The position numbers were made by a program, and so were the translations under genes. DNA of 43,802 nucleotides from Myxococcota bacterium (GTDB taxonomy: Bacteria; Myxococcota_A; Polyangia; HGW-17), in NCBI GenBank assembly GCA_018821305.1, contig JAHJMN010000020.1, positions 1-43,802 on the forward strand. Direction: 5' to 3'. Below, piece by piece: positions 1 through 8,431 of this stretch. Position 1 is the stretch's first letter, and every line of letters starts with the position of its first letter. The notes under the pieces are model-generated. The model saw nothing but the letters and a program-made list of their open reading frames with translations. It ran no database searches and was not told the origin of the DNA.

Positions 1-1
1 A

Positions 2-84
2 GGGGTTTTCAACTTTTTTGATCGACAAAATACACAGAATCATGTATTATATCGTTGAAATTATTAAAGAAAGGAGAAAACCCC
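2..84 (+). promoter_or_regulatory. inverted repeat enclosing the transposase leader and touching its ribosome-binding site
   Basis: GGGGTTTTC at 2-10 is the exact reverse complement of GAAAACCCC at 76-84, and the A/T-rich bases inside extend the pairing imperfectly. The right arm overlaps the end of the AAGGAG ribosome-binding site. Pairing in a read-through transcript could hide the site, a known way of limiting transposase translation from outside transcription. That role is inferred. Confidence 0.4.
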
Positions 85-86
85 AC

Positions 87-1439
87 ATGAGAATAACCCA
101 GAAAAAGCAATTTTCAATAGATTTCTTACAAAGTTTAAATGGAAAAAAGAGAAAAGTACCAGAATGGATTTTAGGAGTTGAGTATATCCTGACAAAAAGA
201 CCAGAGATTCTTGAATTAATTCAATCTGATTTAAACAGGGGACACAAGAATAAGGCTGGAAGAACAGGAATGACTGCAAGAGCCTTACTGGTTGCAATGA
301 TAGTTCAAAAAAATATGAACTGTAGTTACCGCAAGTTGGAATCAGAAATGCTCAGCAATTTGAATTATATGAGACTTGCAGAGATAAATCCTGGAGATAA
401 TCATTTATTCAGCAAAAGTTCGCTGCAGGCCAATTTGGTAACGATTCAGCCTGAAACGTGGACTAAGATATCCGATGCGACAATAAAATTTGGAATTGAT
501 GAGGATGCTACTTCTTGCGCAGAGGTAAGAATGGATTCAACAACTGTTGCAGTAAACAGCAGTTATCCAAATGACACAAAGCTATTATATCAAGGAATTG
601 AAAGACTTCAAAACCGTGCAAAAAGACTTGCATCGCTGTGGAACGGAAAAAAGCAAATAAAGGATAATAAAAGAAAAGCCAAAGAAGCATATTTGAAAGT
701 ATCATTTAAACAGACTAAAGAAATAAACAAAACCTTGAAAAAGTTAATAAAATTAGCACACAACACAATTCAGATGGCCGAGGATGTTGTTGCTAAATAC
801 AAAAAAATGAAGTTTAAAGAAAGAAAATTTGTTCGTACATTTAATGAGCTTCAAAGCCTTATAGTACAGGTAAAAACGGTAATATTACAAACGGAAACCC
901 AGATGGATGGCGCAAAAAGAATAGATGCTGAGGCGAGAATCCATAGTTACTCGGAGCCTCATGCCCGATTCATTGTTAAAGGAGGCCGGAATCCGGTTCT
1001 TGGAAGAAAATTGTTTCTAATAACGAACCGAGAAGGATTGGTGACAACAGCTAAACTTACCGAGAAAAACAATAATGATAGCGCAATGTTAAAGCAGTTG
1101 GTGGATGCTCATGTTGAACAATACGGAGTCCCTTACAGGATTGCAGGTGACAGAGGCTTTATAAGTGTTCAAAATATACAATATCTCAAAGATTTAAATG
1201 TTAAAACAATTGGCTTGGCCATAAAAGGCACATTTACAAAAGAACACCTTGATATTACTAATAATAATTATCGTTACATGCAACGATTTAGAGCTGGAGT
1301 TGAGGGTAATATATCCCATTTAAAGCGTTCTTTCGGTCTCAGAAAATGTAACTGGAAAGGCGAGAGAAACTTTGAAGCAGGAGTGCTATCCAGTATCGCA
1401 GTCTATAATATTATTAAACTTTCAAAGTTGCTAATTTAA
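87..1439 (+). CDS. DDE transposase of an insertion sequence (IS1182/ISNCY-like)
   Basis: The 450-residue protein looks like a DDE transposase that cuts and joins the ends of its own insertion sequence. A DDE triad can be read: D150 in RMDSTTV, D355 in AGDRGF and E406 in GVEGNISHLKR, 51 residues after the second Asp. Between the first and second Asp lies a Lys-rich helical insertion of about 130 residues, as in IS1182/ISNCY-type enzymes. I chose the ATG at 87 over an in-frame ATG at 18 because AAGGAG at 71-76 precedes it at about 10 nt and MRITQKK starts a plausible N-terminus. The frame is open throughout, so the enzyme may be active. Family placement within the IS4/IS5/IS1182 group is uncertain. 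Confidence 0.9.
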   Translation: MRITQKKQFSIDFLQSLNGKKRKVPEWILGVEYILTKRPEILELIQSDLNRGHKNKAGRTGMTARALLVAMIVQKNMNCSYRKLESEMLSNLNYMRLAEINPGDNHLFSKSSLQANLVTIQPETWTKISDATIKFGIDEDATSCAEVRMDSTTVAVNSSYPNDTKLLYQGIERLQNRAKRLASLWNGKKQIKDNKRKAKEAYLKVSFKQTKEINKTLKKLIKLAHNTIQMAEDVVAKYKKMKFKERKFVRTFNELQSLIVQVKTVILQTETQMDGAKRIDAEARIHSYSEPHARFIVKGGRNPVLGRKLFLITNREGLVTTAKLTEKNNNDSAMLKQLVDAHVEQYGVPYRIAGDRGFISVQNIQYLKDLNVKTIGLAIKGTFTKEHLDITNNNYRYMQRFRAGVEGNISHLKRSFGLRKCNWKGERNFEAGVLSSIAVYNIIKLSKLLI

Positions 1440-1626
1440 TTTGTTTAGAAGGTAAAAAATGCAGAAAAATGGGGGAAAGACGGATTGGTGTATTTAAAAA
1501 CTGTAAAAATTTCAATAAAATGCGTAATGTAGTCGCGAAAACAATGTGCATGAGCGAACTAATTCAGAAAAAAAGCCCGATTTGGCAAATTCACCCTATT
1601 TCAGGCTATTTCAGGACAGTAACTAT

Positions 1627-2427
1627 TTACTTTGTATACCAGATTCTAGCTGTTAATTCATAAACACCAAACTGACTGCCTTCAGAGCAATCGATTTCAT
1701 CTAGAGTATCAACAAGAAGGTAAACCTGCTTTGCGTGTCTATCTTCATTTACATAAGCTACCGATTTAGGCACACAAGCAATAGGTTCGCTCATCGAAGT
1801 ACAATTCTGGCTAAAACATTCATCTAAAAAATACATTACAAAATATCTATCTGGACAAGATTGCGGCCTTAGTTCAACTGTAACCCCAGTTGAGTTTTCA
1901 GGGACATTCACAATAAATATCTGTTCTTTTCCAGAAGAAGCGTATTCGTTACAGCTGCCATTGGACATATCATAATCTTGAGTACCATCACAAATATCAT
2001 GTTGAGAAACAATTGACTCAGAAGAAGCAGGAATTGATGTAGCTGTACATTCAGGTTGAATACAATTTGTCGTTTCTATTTTGCATATTTCAGGGTTGCA
2101 ATAAAGTGTCCCTCCAACAAAGTGGCCCATTGATTCGCATGTCTCCCCGTCAAAGTTTTCACCTTCACATTCTTCAGGATAATCCAAAATTCCATCACCG
2201 CATCGTATCGTTCGACATAGAGAGGTATCCCAGGTACAATCAGCACTGCATTGCAGTGTGCCACCAACAAAATTCCCTACCAAACCACATTCAGGTTGAT
2301 TGTTTCCAGTCTCACATTGTTCGCCTCCTTCGACAATTCCATTCCCACAAGTTTCGGTTTTTTTATCAGAGGAAGTACAACCGGAGATTAAAACGAAGAA
2401 AGTAATTCCAAAATAAACAAGCTTCAT
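1627..2427 (-). CDS. Cys-rich repeat lipoprotein (Myxococcus Cys-rich repeat type)
   Basis: A 266-residue secreted lipoprotein of unknown role. The N-terminus MKLVYFGITFFVLISGC is a lipoprotein signal with lipobox LISGC. Two copies of the CGNGIxEGGEQCE...C repeat follow (about residues 25-100): CGNGIVEGGEQCE and CGDGILDYPEECE, each with a VGGTLxC segment. This is the Cys-rich repeat common in surface proteins of Myxococcota and relatives. The C-terminal half has scattered Cys and looks like a beta-rich extracellular domain. I chose the ATG at 2427, 18 codons inside the longest frame, because the signal peptide begins there. The stop codon lies 2 bp from a TGTCCTGA-type module end. Function is unknown, but a cell-surface location is well supported. 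Confidence 0.85.
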   Translation of the reverse strand: MKLVYFGITFFVLISGCTSSDKKTETCGNGIVEGGEQCETGNNQPECGLVGNFVGGTLQCSADCTWDTSLCRTIRCGDGILDYPEECEGENFDGETCESMGHFVGGTLYCNPEICKIETTNCIQPECTATSIPASSESIVSQHDICDGTQDYDMSNGSCNEYASSGKEQIFIVNVPENSTGVTVELRPQSCPDRYFVMYFLDECFSQNCTSMSEPIACVPKSVAYVNEDRHAKQVYLLVDTLDEIDCSEGSQFGVYELTARIWYTK

Positions 2428-2583
2428 AATTTTTTCCTTTTTCCTAATACAGGAGTATATTTTAACCAAACAACTTGGCAAAGATATAAATACTAATTCA
2501 GAGATAATAAGTCAATTTTTAAACAATCATTCCCCCATTTTTTTATTTTCTGCAGGTGCTTATATACCTGGCCGCACCCATTT

Positions 2584-2793
2584 TTAACTCTGGCGTACTG
2601 TTTCCATGGTGTCTGCCAGACATGCAGGGCAATATTCATTGCTCCTCGACTCTAACCCGCACACTCGACAGCGGTATTTTGCATCCTCCGACTTTTCAGA
2701 TTCACCAACTTCTACAAGCCGTTTTCTCTCAGTTTCTTCCATCCGAACCCTGACAGGATCAACCAATTTCTTTAAAGTATAAACAATAGACAT
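2584..2793 (-). CDS. small zinc-ribbon protein
   Basis: A 69-residue protein with a C-terminal zinc ribbon: YRCRVCG and, 10 residues on, YCPAC give a C-x2-C...C-x2-C metal site. The N-terminal half is charged and probably helical. The ATG at 2793 has a very good ribosome-binding site, GGAGG at 2801-2805 on this strand with a 7-nt spacer, which argues for a real gene despite its size. No partner is evident: the RCC1 lipoprotein is upstream on the same strand (stop at 2833, 39 bp away), so the two may be co-transcribed. It could be a regulator or a small metal-binding accessory protein; the sequence does not decide. Confidence 0.75.
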   Translation of the reverse strand: MSIVYTLKKLVDPVRVRMEETERKRLVEVGESEKSEDAKYRCRVCGLESRSNEYCPACLADTMETVRQS

Positions 2794-2832
2794 TCCACAC
2801 CCTCCGATTTTACCGAAAGAAGTATCTATAAA

Positions 2833-3978
2833 TCATAGAACAGGCTGCTTTATTGGAGTTGGCCTGAGGACTTCCATATCGAAGTTTCCTATACCGAGAT
2901 TTCCATCATTGTTGTGCCCCCAGCAGTACGCACTTCCGTCCTTTTTCAGGGCGCATGTGTGAATCTTACCGGCGGAAATTTTCACAGCATTATCTAAATC
3001 TAATTCAACAGGGACATCGGCATAAACTTTAGTTCCATTACCAATTTGCCCGTAATTATTCAGACCCCAGCATGCAACTTTCCCGCTTTTTCTCAGCGCA
3101 CAATTATGATTATACCCCGACGAAATCGCCTCAACCGATTCAAGAATCTTTACAACATCTTTTGAGCCGTTTCCTTTTTTCCCCAATTTGCCCCAGCAAA
3201 AGACACTACCGGCAACTGTCAATGCGCACGTGTGGTTCTCACCGGCAGAAACTTGCTTCACATTCTCGTTAATTCCTTGAACCATTGTAATATTTTTTGG
3301 TCTTTCAGATGGTGATACCCCAACCTGTCCATAATCATTCTTGCCAAAACACTTTACTTCCCCATCCCGATTTACAATGCATGTATGATTGGCACCGCAG
3401 GCAATCTTTTCAGCATTTAAATTCTCGACTTTTTGTGGCACTTTGCTGAACGGAACATCACTTCCGAGGCCTGTTTGCATGAAATCGTTTCGACCCCAGC
3501 ACCACACACTTCCATCATTTTTCAAAGCACAACTGTGATTTGCTCCGGTGCAGATTGACTTATAAGAAGGCTTGCTCCCTTTGACAAGCACAGGTATTTT
3601 GCTTTCAACATCAGAATCATTGCCAAGTTGCCCCTCTTTATTATAGCCCCAGCACCACACTGTACCTTTGGCTTCAATGGCACAAGTAAATGGATAGCCT
3701 GCAGATAACTGCTTGAATTTTGCATTCTTAATTTTAACCTGCACGGGGAAACTCTGGTTATGCACATCACCTGTTCCAAGACGCCCGTTATTTCCAGCCC
3801 CCCAACAATACGCGCTTCCGTCATTGGACAGCGCGCAAGTGTGATAAGCCCCGGACGATATCTGATGATATTTCAATTTGCACGATTTCCCACACCTGTT
3901 TGAATTTGACCCGGTTGTCTCCCGACAGCCAAAACTAGAAAATAATATAATAATGGTAACAATTAATGCGTTTTTCAT
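2833..3978 (-). CDS. RCC1-repeat (seven-blade propeller) lipoprotein
   Basis: A 381-residue exported lipoprotein (MKNALIVTIIILFSSFGC, Cys18) followed by seven RCC1-type repeats covering almost the whole mature protein. Each repeat carries a version of H-T-C-A-L...G-S-x-x-C-W-G, for example HTCALSNDGSAYCWG, FTCAIEAKGTVWCWG and HSCALKNDGSVWCWG. Seven repeats match the seven blades of an RCC1 beta-propeller. Each blade contributes two cysteines, which could form disulphides in the periplasm or outside the cell. GGGAG lies 6-7 nt upstream of the ATG. Such proteins are frequent in Myxococcota and Bradymonadales; binding partners are unknown. Protein-protein or polysaccharide binding at the surface is a guess. 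Confidence 0.9.
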   Translation of the reverse strand: MKNALIVTIIILFSSFGCRETTGSNSNRCGKSCKLKYHQISSGAYHTCALSNDGSAYCWGAGNNGRLGTGDVHNQSFPVQVKIKNAKFKQLSAGYPFTCAIEAKGTVWCWGYNKEGQLGNDSDVESKIPVLVKGSKPSYKSICTGANHSCALKNDGSVWCWGRNDFMQTGLGSDVPFSKVPQKVENLNAEKIACGANHTCIVNRDGEVKCFGKNDYGQVGVSPSERPKNITMVQGINENVKQVSAGENHTCALTVAGSVFCWGKLGKKGNGSKDVVKILESVEAISSGYNHNCALRKSGKVACWGLNNYGQIGNGTKVYADVPVELDLDNAVKISAGKIHTCALKKDGSAYCWGHNNDGNLGIGNFDMEVLRPTPIKQPVL

Positions 3979-4121
3979 ATATCTCCCTCAAGTCCACACT
4001 AACCTATCACAACTAAACCAAGTTTTCACCAATATACCAATTCCATCACCCTTCACGAAAACCGGAAACCTCCGCGTTTGGATTTACGGGTGTGATCATT
4101 TACGTCGATGTGATTACCAAA

Positions 4122-4398
4122 CGCCGGAATTTCCGCGTTCGCAAGAACGCCTTCATCCATTTCGTCAACCTTGATATGGAAACCGCAAACCCGTGTTCGC
4201 TAGAACACCTTCATCCGTTTCGTCAACCCTGATTACCCAATCGCCGGATTTTCCGCGTTCGCAAGAACGCCTTCATCCATTTCGTCAACCCTTGATATGG
4301 AAACCGCAAATCCGCGTTCGCTAGAACGCCTTCAACCGTTTCGTCAACCCTGATTACCCAATCGCCGGATTTTCCGCGTTCGCAAGAACGCCTTTAAC
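4122..4398. repeat. 120-bp tandem repeat array of GNRA-type hairpins
   Basis: Units start with CGCCGG at 4122, 4242 and 4363, giving a period of 120-121 bp and 2.3 copies. Each unit holds two related halves, each with a hairpin: GCGTTC-GCAA-GAACGC and GCGTTC-GCTA-GAACGC. One hairpin at 4193-4208 reads GTGTTC-GCTA-GAACAC, a paired change that keeps the stem. No credible gene lies in 3979-4638. Bases 3979-4121 hold the RCC1 gene leader and one copy of the GTGATCATTTACGTC module; 4497-4638 shows nothing beyond the leader of the next gene. Confidence 0.85.
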
Positions 4399-4401
4399 TA
4401 G

Positions 4402-4421
4402 CCCGGAGCTTCAGCTCCGGG
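4402..4421. repeat. short hairpin CCCGGAGCT/AGCTCCGGG
   Basis: A perfect 9-bp inverted repeat with a 2-nt loop (TC). The identical hairpin recurs at 7810-7829, in both cases directly before a long GCGCCGCC palindrome, so the two form one composite module. Confidence 0.85.
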
Positions 4422-4441
4422 TAGGCGTGCGTGCGCCCGCC

Positions 4442-4496
4442 TCCCTTTTTCGCTCATATGCGCCGCCGGCGGCGGCGCATATGAGCGAAAAAGGGA
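4442..4496. repeat. 26-bp perfect palindrome, CATATG type
   Basis: Arms 4442-4467 and 4471-4496 are exact reverse complements, with a 3-nt loop (GGC). The arm contains TCATATGCGCCGCC. A sister copy with a 25-bp stem lies at 7849-7903. Two further long palindromes share the GCGCCGCC core but have GTTGCGCCGCC arms (17557-17609 and 28749-28801). Confidence 0.95.
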
Positions 4497-4638
4497 CCTG
4501 GCTCAAACCTGTTCATTAATATTTACGACTAAATTCAATAAATGCGGCCTGAACGAGAGCTAAAATCAAATTTTACTAGTGTCAGGATTGGAAATTTAGT
4601 AAATTTAATCAGTTGGCAGTGAGGCTGGAGGATTCTTA

Positions 4639-6612
4639 ATGATTTTATTTAAAAGATTCTTTGTCTTTTTTGTGTTCAGTGTACTGGTAACCTCATGCAG
4701 GAAAGAAACTACTGAAGTACCAAGAATACCCAGGGCAATCCCCATTGATCAGAGTAGTGGCTCAGAAAATGTAATCATTATGACAGCTGAAGGGAGTACA
4801 CCCAGCTCCTGGACCCATCATACTCATTATTTTGTCTCTGAGTCAGATTTTCATTCTGATGTCAAAGTTTCAGGGTCAATGTATTTTAAATTTTATAGCA
4901 AAATTTCAACTACCATAAATATGACAGAAAATATGTCTCCTCGGAAACTCGGCAGTATAATTGATACGGTTAAAACCCCTGATATTATTATCGAAGTCGA
5001 TGAACATAAAGTTTTGCTTGATGACTTAATAATAAACAAATTGAAAAAATTCAGAAATATCGGTCTTTTTCATATTGGGGGATCAGATAAATCGATAAAT
5101 TTTTTGAAGAAATTTGCAAAAAAGATTCAGAAACCTCTTCATGTAGTAGTCGTATTGGAAAAATCAATTCATTTGGAGAAATTCGTAGATGTTGATAATT
5201 TAGTTTCTCTTAATGTTTATTTATCAGAATGGGAGGACAGTTTTAAAGTCTTCCCTGCTTTCAAGGATTTGAAGAATCTGGAAATTAAAACTCCATGTCC
5301 GCCGAGGTTTGAAAAATTCAAGTACAATTCAATTGTTGATTTAGCCCTGGTTCAGAAAAAACTGAGAACTCTTGTAATACGGCCTCGTGAAGATGCCGAG
5401 GTTGATAAAGACTACTTTCTACAATTAAAAAGAGGACTTCCCAATTTAAAAAAATTTTATATGGCGGGTAGTATTTGTTGGCAAGGAGCAGGATTTAGAT
5501 TTCTGGTTGACAATGAAAATTCAAGAAAATTGAATATGCTTTTCGATCCGTCGGTTAAATCACCAGCGGACTTTATTATTGATGATAAAGAGTATTTTGC
5601 AAAAGTTAATGATCTTTCGGATAAAATCCTTTCTTTTACAAGTGGGGAATTTTCAGTTTTCCGCAGTATTGAAAACATCCAGAAGTTAAATAATTTTAAG
5701 AATTACACTACTCTCTATCTTGAAGTACCTGTTACTGAAGATTCATTAAGATCCATCAGTTCACTTAAGTATATCAAGCACCTCTATTTGACTGGAGATA
5801 CTTTACTGGAACATATTGAGATAAAAGGGCCTGGACTCCTGAAAAGTCTTGCTCTCACAGCTAATAATAAGTCAGGAATAAATATTGAAACGAAAAATCT
5901 GAAAAGCCTTGAGAAATTAACTTTAAGTGGAGAACATATTATAAAGAAAGTCAGTTTACCGGAAAAACTTAAAAAATTAGGAATATATGCTGATGATATC
6001 AAAGCAGATGCTTTTAGCCATTCCGGCTTTAATAATATAGAAAATCTTGACGCCAGACTAACTGACAAAAACTCAAGTGCTGTGTTTTCATTGCTTACGT
6101 TGAAAAATGTCAGGACTGTTGAACTTGATTGCGGACAAAATAGCCACCTTAACCTTAAATCAATTTCCGGTAGCATAGATTTTTTAAGTCTTAGTAATTG
6201 CAAAATTGACCAGGATTCAATTAATACAATCATGAAAAGCAATATAAAAACATTATCTTTTTACTATTGTACTTTTTTGAAAGAGACTTTTTCAATTCAA
6301 TTTGCGAACAGGGCACTTGAAGAACTTACTTTTAAACATCCCAGGGGTGCAAATTCTGATGGGCATAGAATTAAGTTTAATAACTTAAAATACTATGGAA
6401 AACTGAGATTCTTAAGACTTCACAATTTTTATACCGAACCGCAAAGTTTAAAGAATCTTTCAGAAGCTCCAGCTCTTGAGTTATTGGAACTTAACGATGT
6501 TAATTTAGAAAATAACGAAAAAACAACAATTGATTTGAACTCTTCAAAGACGCTTCGTTATATAATAAATTATGACGATAGTATAAAGTTCACTCCGCTT
6601 AGAATGAAGTAA
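4639..6612 (+). CDS. large lipoprotein with leucine-rich-repeat-like solenoid
   Basis: A 657-residue exported lipoprotein: MILFKRFFVFFVFSVLVTSC with lipobox LVTSC (Cys20), then a Ser/Pro/Thr-rich linker. From about residue 120 to the end, short strand-loop-helix units rich in L-x-x-L-x-L recur, such as LKNLEIK, LKSLALTANN, LEKLTLSG and LKKLGIYADD. This looks like an irregular leucine-rich-repeat solenoid, although the strict consensus is not met. GGAG precedes the ATG by 8 nt. It stands alone between two repeat-rich intergenic regions. A surface adhesion or binding role would fit, but no substrate can be inferred. Confidence 0.8.
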   Translation: MILFKRFFVFFVFSVLVTSCRKETTEVPRIPRAIPIDQSSGSENVIIMTAEGSTPSSWTHHTHYFVSESDFHSDVKVSGSMYFKFYSKISTTINMTENMSPRKLGSIIDTVKTPDIIIEVDEHKVLLDDLIINKLKKFRNIGLFHIGGSDKSINFLKKFAKKIQKPLHVVVVLEKSIHLEKFVDVDNLVSLNVYLSEWEDSFKVFPAFKDLKNLEIKTPCPPRFEKFKYNSIVDLALVQKKLRTLVIRPREDAEVDKDYFLQLKRGLPNLKKFYMAGSICWQGAGFRFLVDNENSRKLNMLFDPSVKSPADFIIDDKEYFAKVNDLSDKILSFTSGEFSVFRSIENIQKLNNFKNYTTLYLEVPVTEDSLRSISSLKYIKHLYLTGDTLLEHIEIKGPGLLKSLALTANNKSGINIETKNLKSLEKLTLSGEHIIKKVSLPEKLKKLGIYADDIKADAFSHSGFNNIENLDARLTDKNSSAVFSLLTLKNVRTVELDCGQNSHLNLKSISGSIDFLSLSNCKIDQDSINTIMKSNIKTLSFYYCTFLKETFSIQFANRALEELTFKHPRGANSDGHRIKFNNLKYYGKLRFLRLHNFYTEPQSLKNLSEAPALELLELNDVNLENNEKTTIDLNSSKTLRYIINYDDSIKFTPLRMK

Positions 6613-6655
6613 TCAGATCATATACCGTATTATACCGTATTTCACTTTTAAATCC

Positions 6656-6988
6656 CACTGGGTGAGGTTTTTCCTGAGCGGAGTTGCACAGACGGCTACA
6701 AAAGGGCGGGATGTCTTTCGCCAAATACTGACATTGCGTAATGAAGTCGAGCATGCTGTCATGGATTTGGGCAAGCGAGCGGCCAGCGCCCGACAGGCGC
6801 TGAATGTGCTTTATAGAAGGCCAATTCTTGATGCATCAGTTCTGGAAAAGGCCCTGGAAATCTCTACACCTACAGCAAATAAACTTATCAATAGCTTGTT
6901 AGAAAAAAACATTCTGGTTGAAAAGACTGGTCAGCAGCGAGGACGAATCTATTCCTTTGATCGTTACCTTACACTTTTCCTTAGTTAA
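6656..6988 (+). pseudogene. C-terminal remnant of a Fic-family protein
   Basis: In-frame codons from about 6656 read HWVRFFLSGVAQTA, then a helical stretch, then RPILDASVLEKALEIS, STPTANKLINSLLEKNIL and RGRIYSFDRYLTLF. This is the C-terminal winged-helix part that follows the Fic (AMP-transferase) core in many Fic proteins. The catalytic HxFxDGNGRxxR region is absent, and upstream lies only the tail of an unrelated lipoprotein gene and a 10-bp tandem duplication (TATACCGTAT twice, 6621-6640). No good ribosome-binding site precedes the only candidate start (GTG 6662). I read it as the residue of a deleted defence or toxin gene. Confidence 0.75.
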
Positions 6989-7014
6989 AGAAAACACGTT
7001 ATCTTTAACTAAGG
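6979..7014. terminator. 12-bp perfect hairpin at the end of the Fic remnant
   Basis: CCTTAGTTAAAG (6979-6990) pairs exactly with CTTTAACTAAGG (7003-7014) across a 12-nt loop, and it overlaps the stop codon. There is no T-tract, so it may be a bidirectional hairpin or an element end rather than a classic terminator. Confidence 0.5.
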
Positions 7015-7112
7015 CGTTCACTAAGTAAAACTAAAAAGGGGCATATTCTCACAACATTTCCCGGACCTCACGAACCGGGCTGAAAAGCTTTCGCCTGTGG
7101 GCACAGGCTCAC

Positions 7113-7560
7113 GATCCGCGGATTCAACATCGCGTTGGGATTCAGGGGTGTGGTCATTCACGTCTATGTGATTACCCCGGCGCCGATCCCAGAGCTGAAG
7201 CACTGGGCTAATTAAAGGCGGTCTGCGAACGCTTGTCGCTTCATTTCCCGCACTTCGATTCCCGTTTGCGTTATCCCATGTTGTTTACAATATGATCCGC
7301 GGATTCAACATCGCGTTGGGATTCAGGGGTGTGGTCATTCACGTCTATGTGATTACCCCGGCGCCGATCCCAGAGCTGAAGCACTGGGCTATTATAGGCG
7401 GTCTGCGAACGCTTGTCGCTTCATTTCCCGCACTTCGATTTCCGTTTGCGTTATCCCATGTTGTTTACAACATGATCCGCGGATTCAACATCGAATGGGG
7501 ATTCACGGGTCGAGGTCATTTACGCCTATGTGATTACCCCAACGCCGTCCCGGCTCTTAC
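7113..7560. repeat. 180-bp tandem repeat array of hairpin modules
   Basis: GATCCGCGGATTCAACATCG starts at 7113, 7294 and 7474, a period of 180-181 bp, with the third copy diverging after about 80 bp. Each unit holds a GATTCAGGGGTGTGGTC...GTGATTACCCC module and a hairpin formed by CCCAGAG and CACTGGG. The flanks hold GCCTGTGGGCACAGGC (7094-7109), GAGCCACAACGTGGCTC and a GATGCC/GGCATC-like hairpin. Open frames here are by-products of the repeats: they have no ribosome-binding site, and related sequences elsewhere are out of frame. Confidence 0.8.
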
Positions 7561-7809
7561 GAACCGGGCTGATAAACTTTCGCCTGTGCAAGCACAGGCT
7601 CATGATCAGATTCCAAACACCGGAAAAGAGCCACAACGTGGCTCACACACATTAGCGAAGGGATCAAAGATGCCAGAGGCATCGAAGATCCCTGGAACCC
7701 ACACCCCCCAACCCCGGGACACTGAAGGTGTCCCACAAAAACCGCAAATCCACACCACCACACAATCCAAACATCGGAAAACCGCGTTCGCAAGAACGCC
7801 TTTGGATAG

Positions 7810-7903
7810 CCCGGAGCTTCAGCTCCGGGTCCGCGTACGCCCCCCGCACCCTTTTTCCCTCATATGCGCCGCCGTGGCGGCGGCGCATATGAGGGAAAAA
7901 GGG
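7810..7903. repeat. short hairpin plus 25-bp palindrome (CATATG type), second copy
   Basis: CCCGGAGCT/AGCTCCGGG at 7810-7829 is followed by arms 7849-7873 and 7879-7903, exact reverse complements around a GTGGC loop. This is the same composite as 4402-4496; the spacer and the loop differ, while both arms stay complementary to each other. Confidence 0.9.
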
Positions 7904-7966
7904 GCAAATCCGCACAACAAATCTGATCTTTTCAACACTCCAGAACTCTCCTTTCCTCAAAATTGA

Positions 7967-8431
7967 AAATCAAAACCGGTTGCCTTCGTAATGCAAACTC
8001 GAATGCACGGCACTTGATGCCGCCTGTAAACTGCGTTTTATACTCATAACACTCTGCAAACTCCACTGCCGCGGGGTTCATCCACCTTCAAACAACGCCC
8101 AATCCTGCACCTGCAAGGGCCATAAATAAACACTAATTTTTCAATACAAAGTAAACACCCAACATCATTAATAAAATCCTAATCCCCCTATTATTTTCAA
8201 ATGACATGAAATATTTTCTTTACGAATTATCCCTATAAGTTAAAATAATACTGTTATCCACCCAATCACATTTATCCATCTTATTCCCTGTTATTACAAA
8301 ACCTTAGTTCTCTGCATTAATAATAAACCATGTTTTTCAACAACACATGCATTTGACTGAAACTCCAGTTTATGAAAAAAGGACCCTAGAGACAATGAGG
8401 TACATCCTCAATCAATTATACGGTAAACAAA
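7967..8431. other. AT-rich intergenic leader of the four-gene operon
   Basis: No gene is evident. The region turns from repeat-derived sequence to AT-rich, non-repetitive DNA and ends at the start of the membrane-protein gene. A 29-codon frame at 8395-8484 (ATG at 8395, behind an AAAGGA-like stretch about 14 nt upstream) overlaps the start of that gene in another frame and might be a leader peptide; support is weak. Confidence 0.4.

Larger units (their letters stand above)
1..1625 (+). mobile_element. insertion sequence carrying the transposase (boundaries uncertain)
   Basis: The transposase at 87-1439 must belong to an insertion sequence. The left end is at or outside the window start. No clear inverted copy of bases 1-20 was found downstream. 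Bases 1440-1626 are non-coding and end in ATTTCAGGACAGTAACTA at 1608-1625, which is an end sequence of the TGTCCTGA repeat modules seen elsewhere in the window. That may be the IS end or simply a neighbouring module. Confidence 0.4.

Noticed and set aside
1469-1663. 64-codon frame after the transposase
   Set aside because: No start signal; overlaps the end of the lipoprotein gene and repeat terminus; no recognisable sequence.
4122-4398. CRISPR array
   Set aside because: The period is 120 bp with both halves repeated; there are no short identical repeats with unique spacers of constant size and no cas genes nearby.
7292-7966. 224-codon open frame on the + strand across the repeat array
   Set aside because: It is composed of hairpin modules and tandem repeats, lacks a ribosome-binding site, and equivalent modules elsewhere are read in other frames; GC-rich palindromes simply avoid stops.
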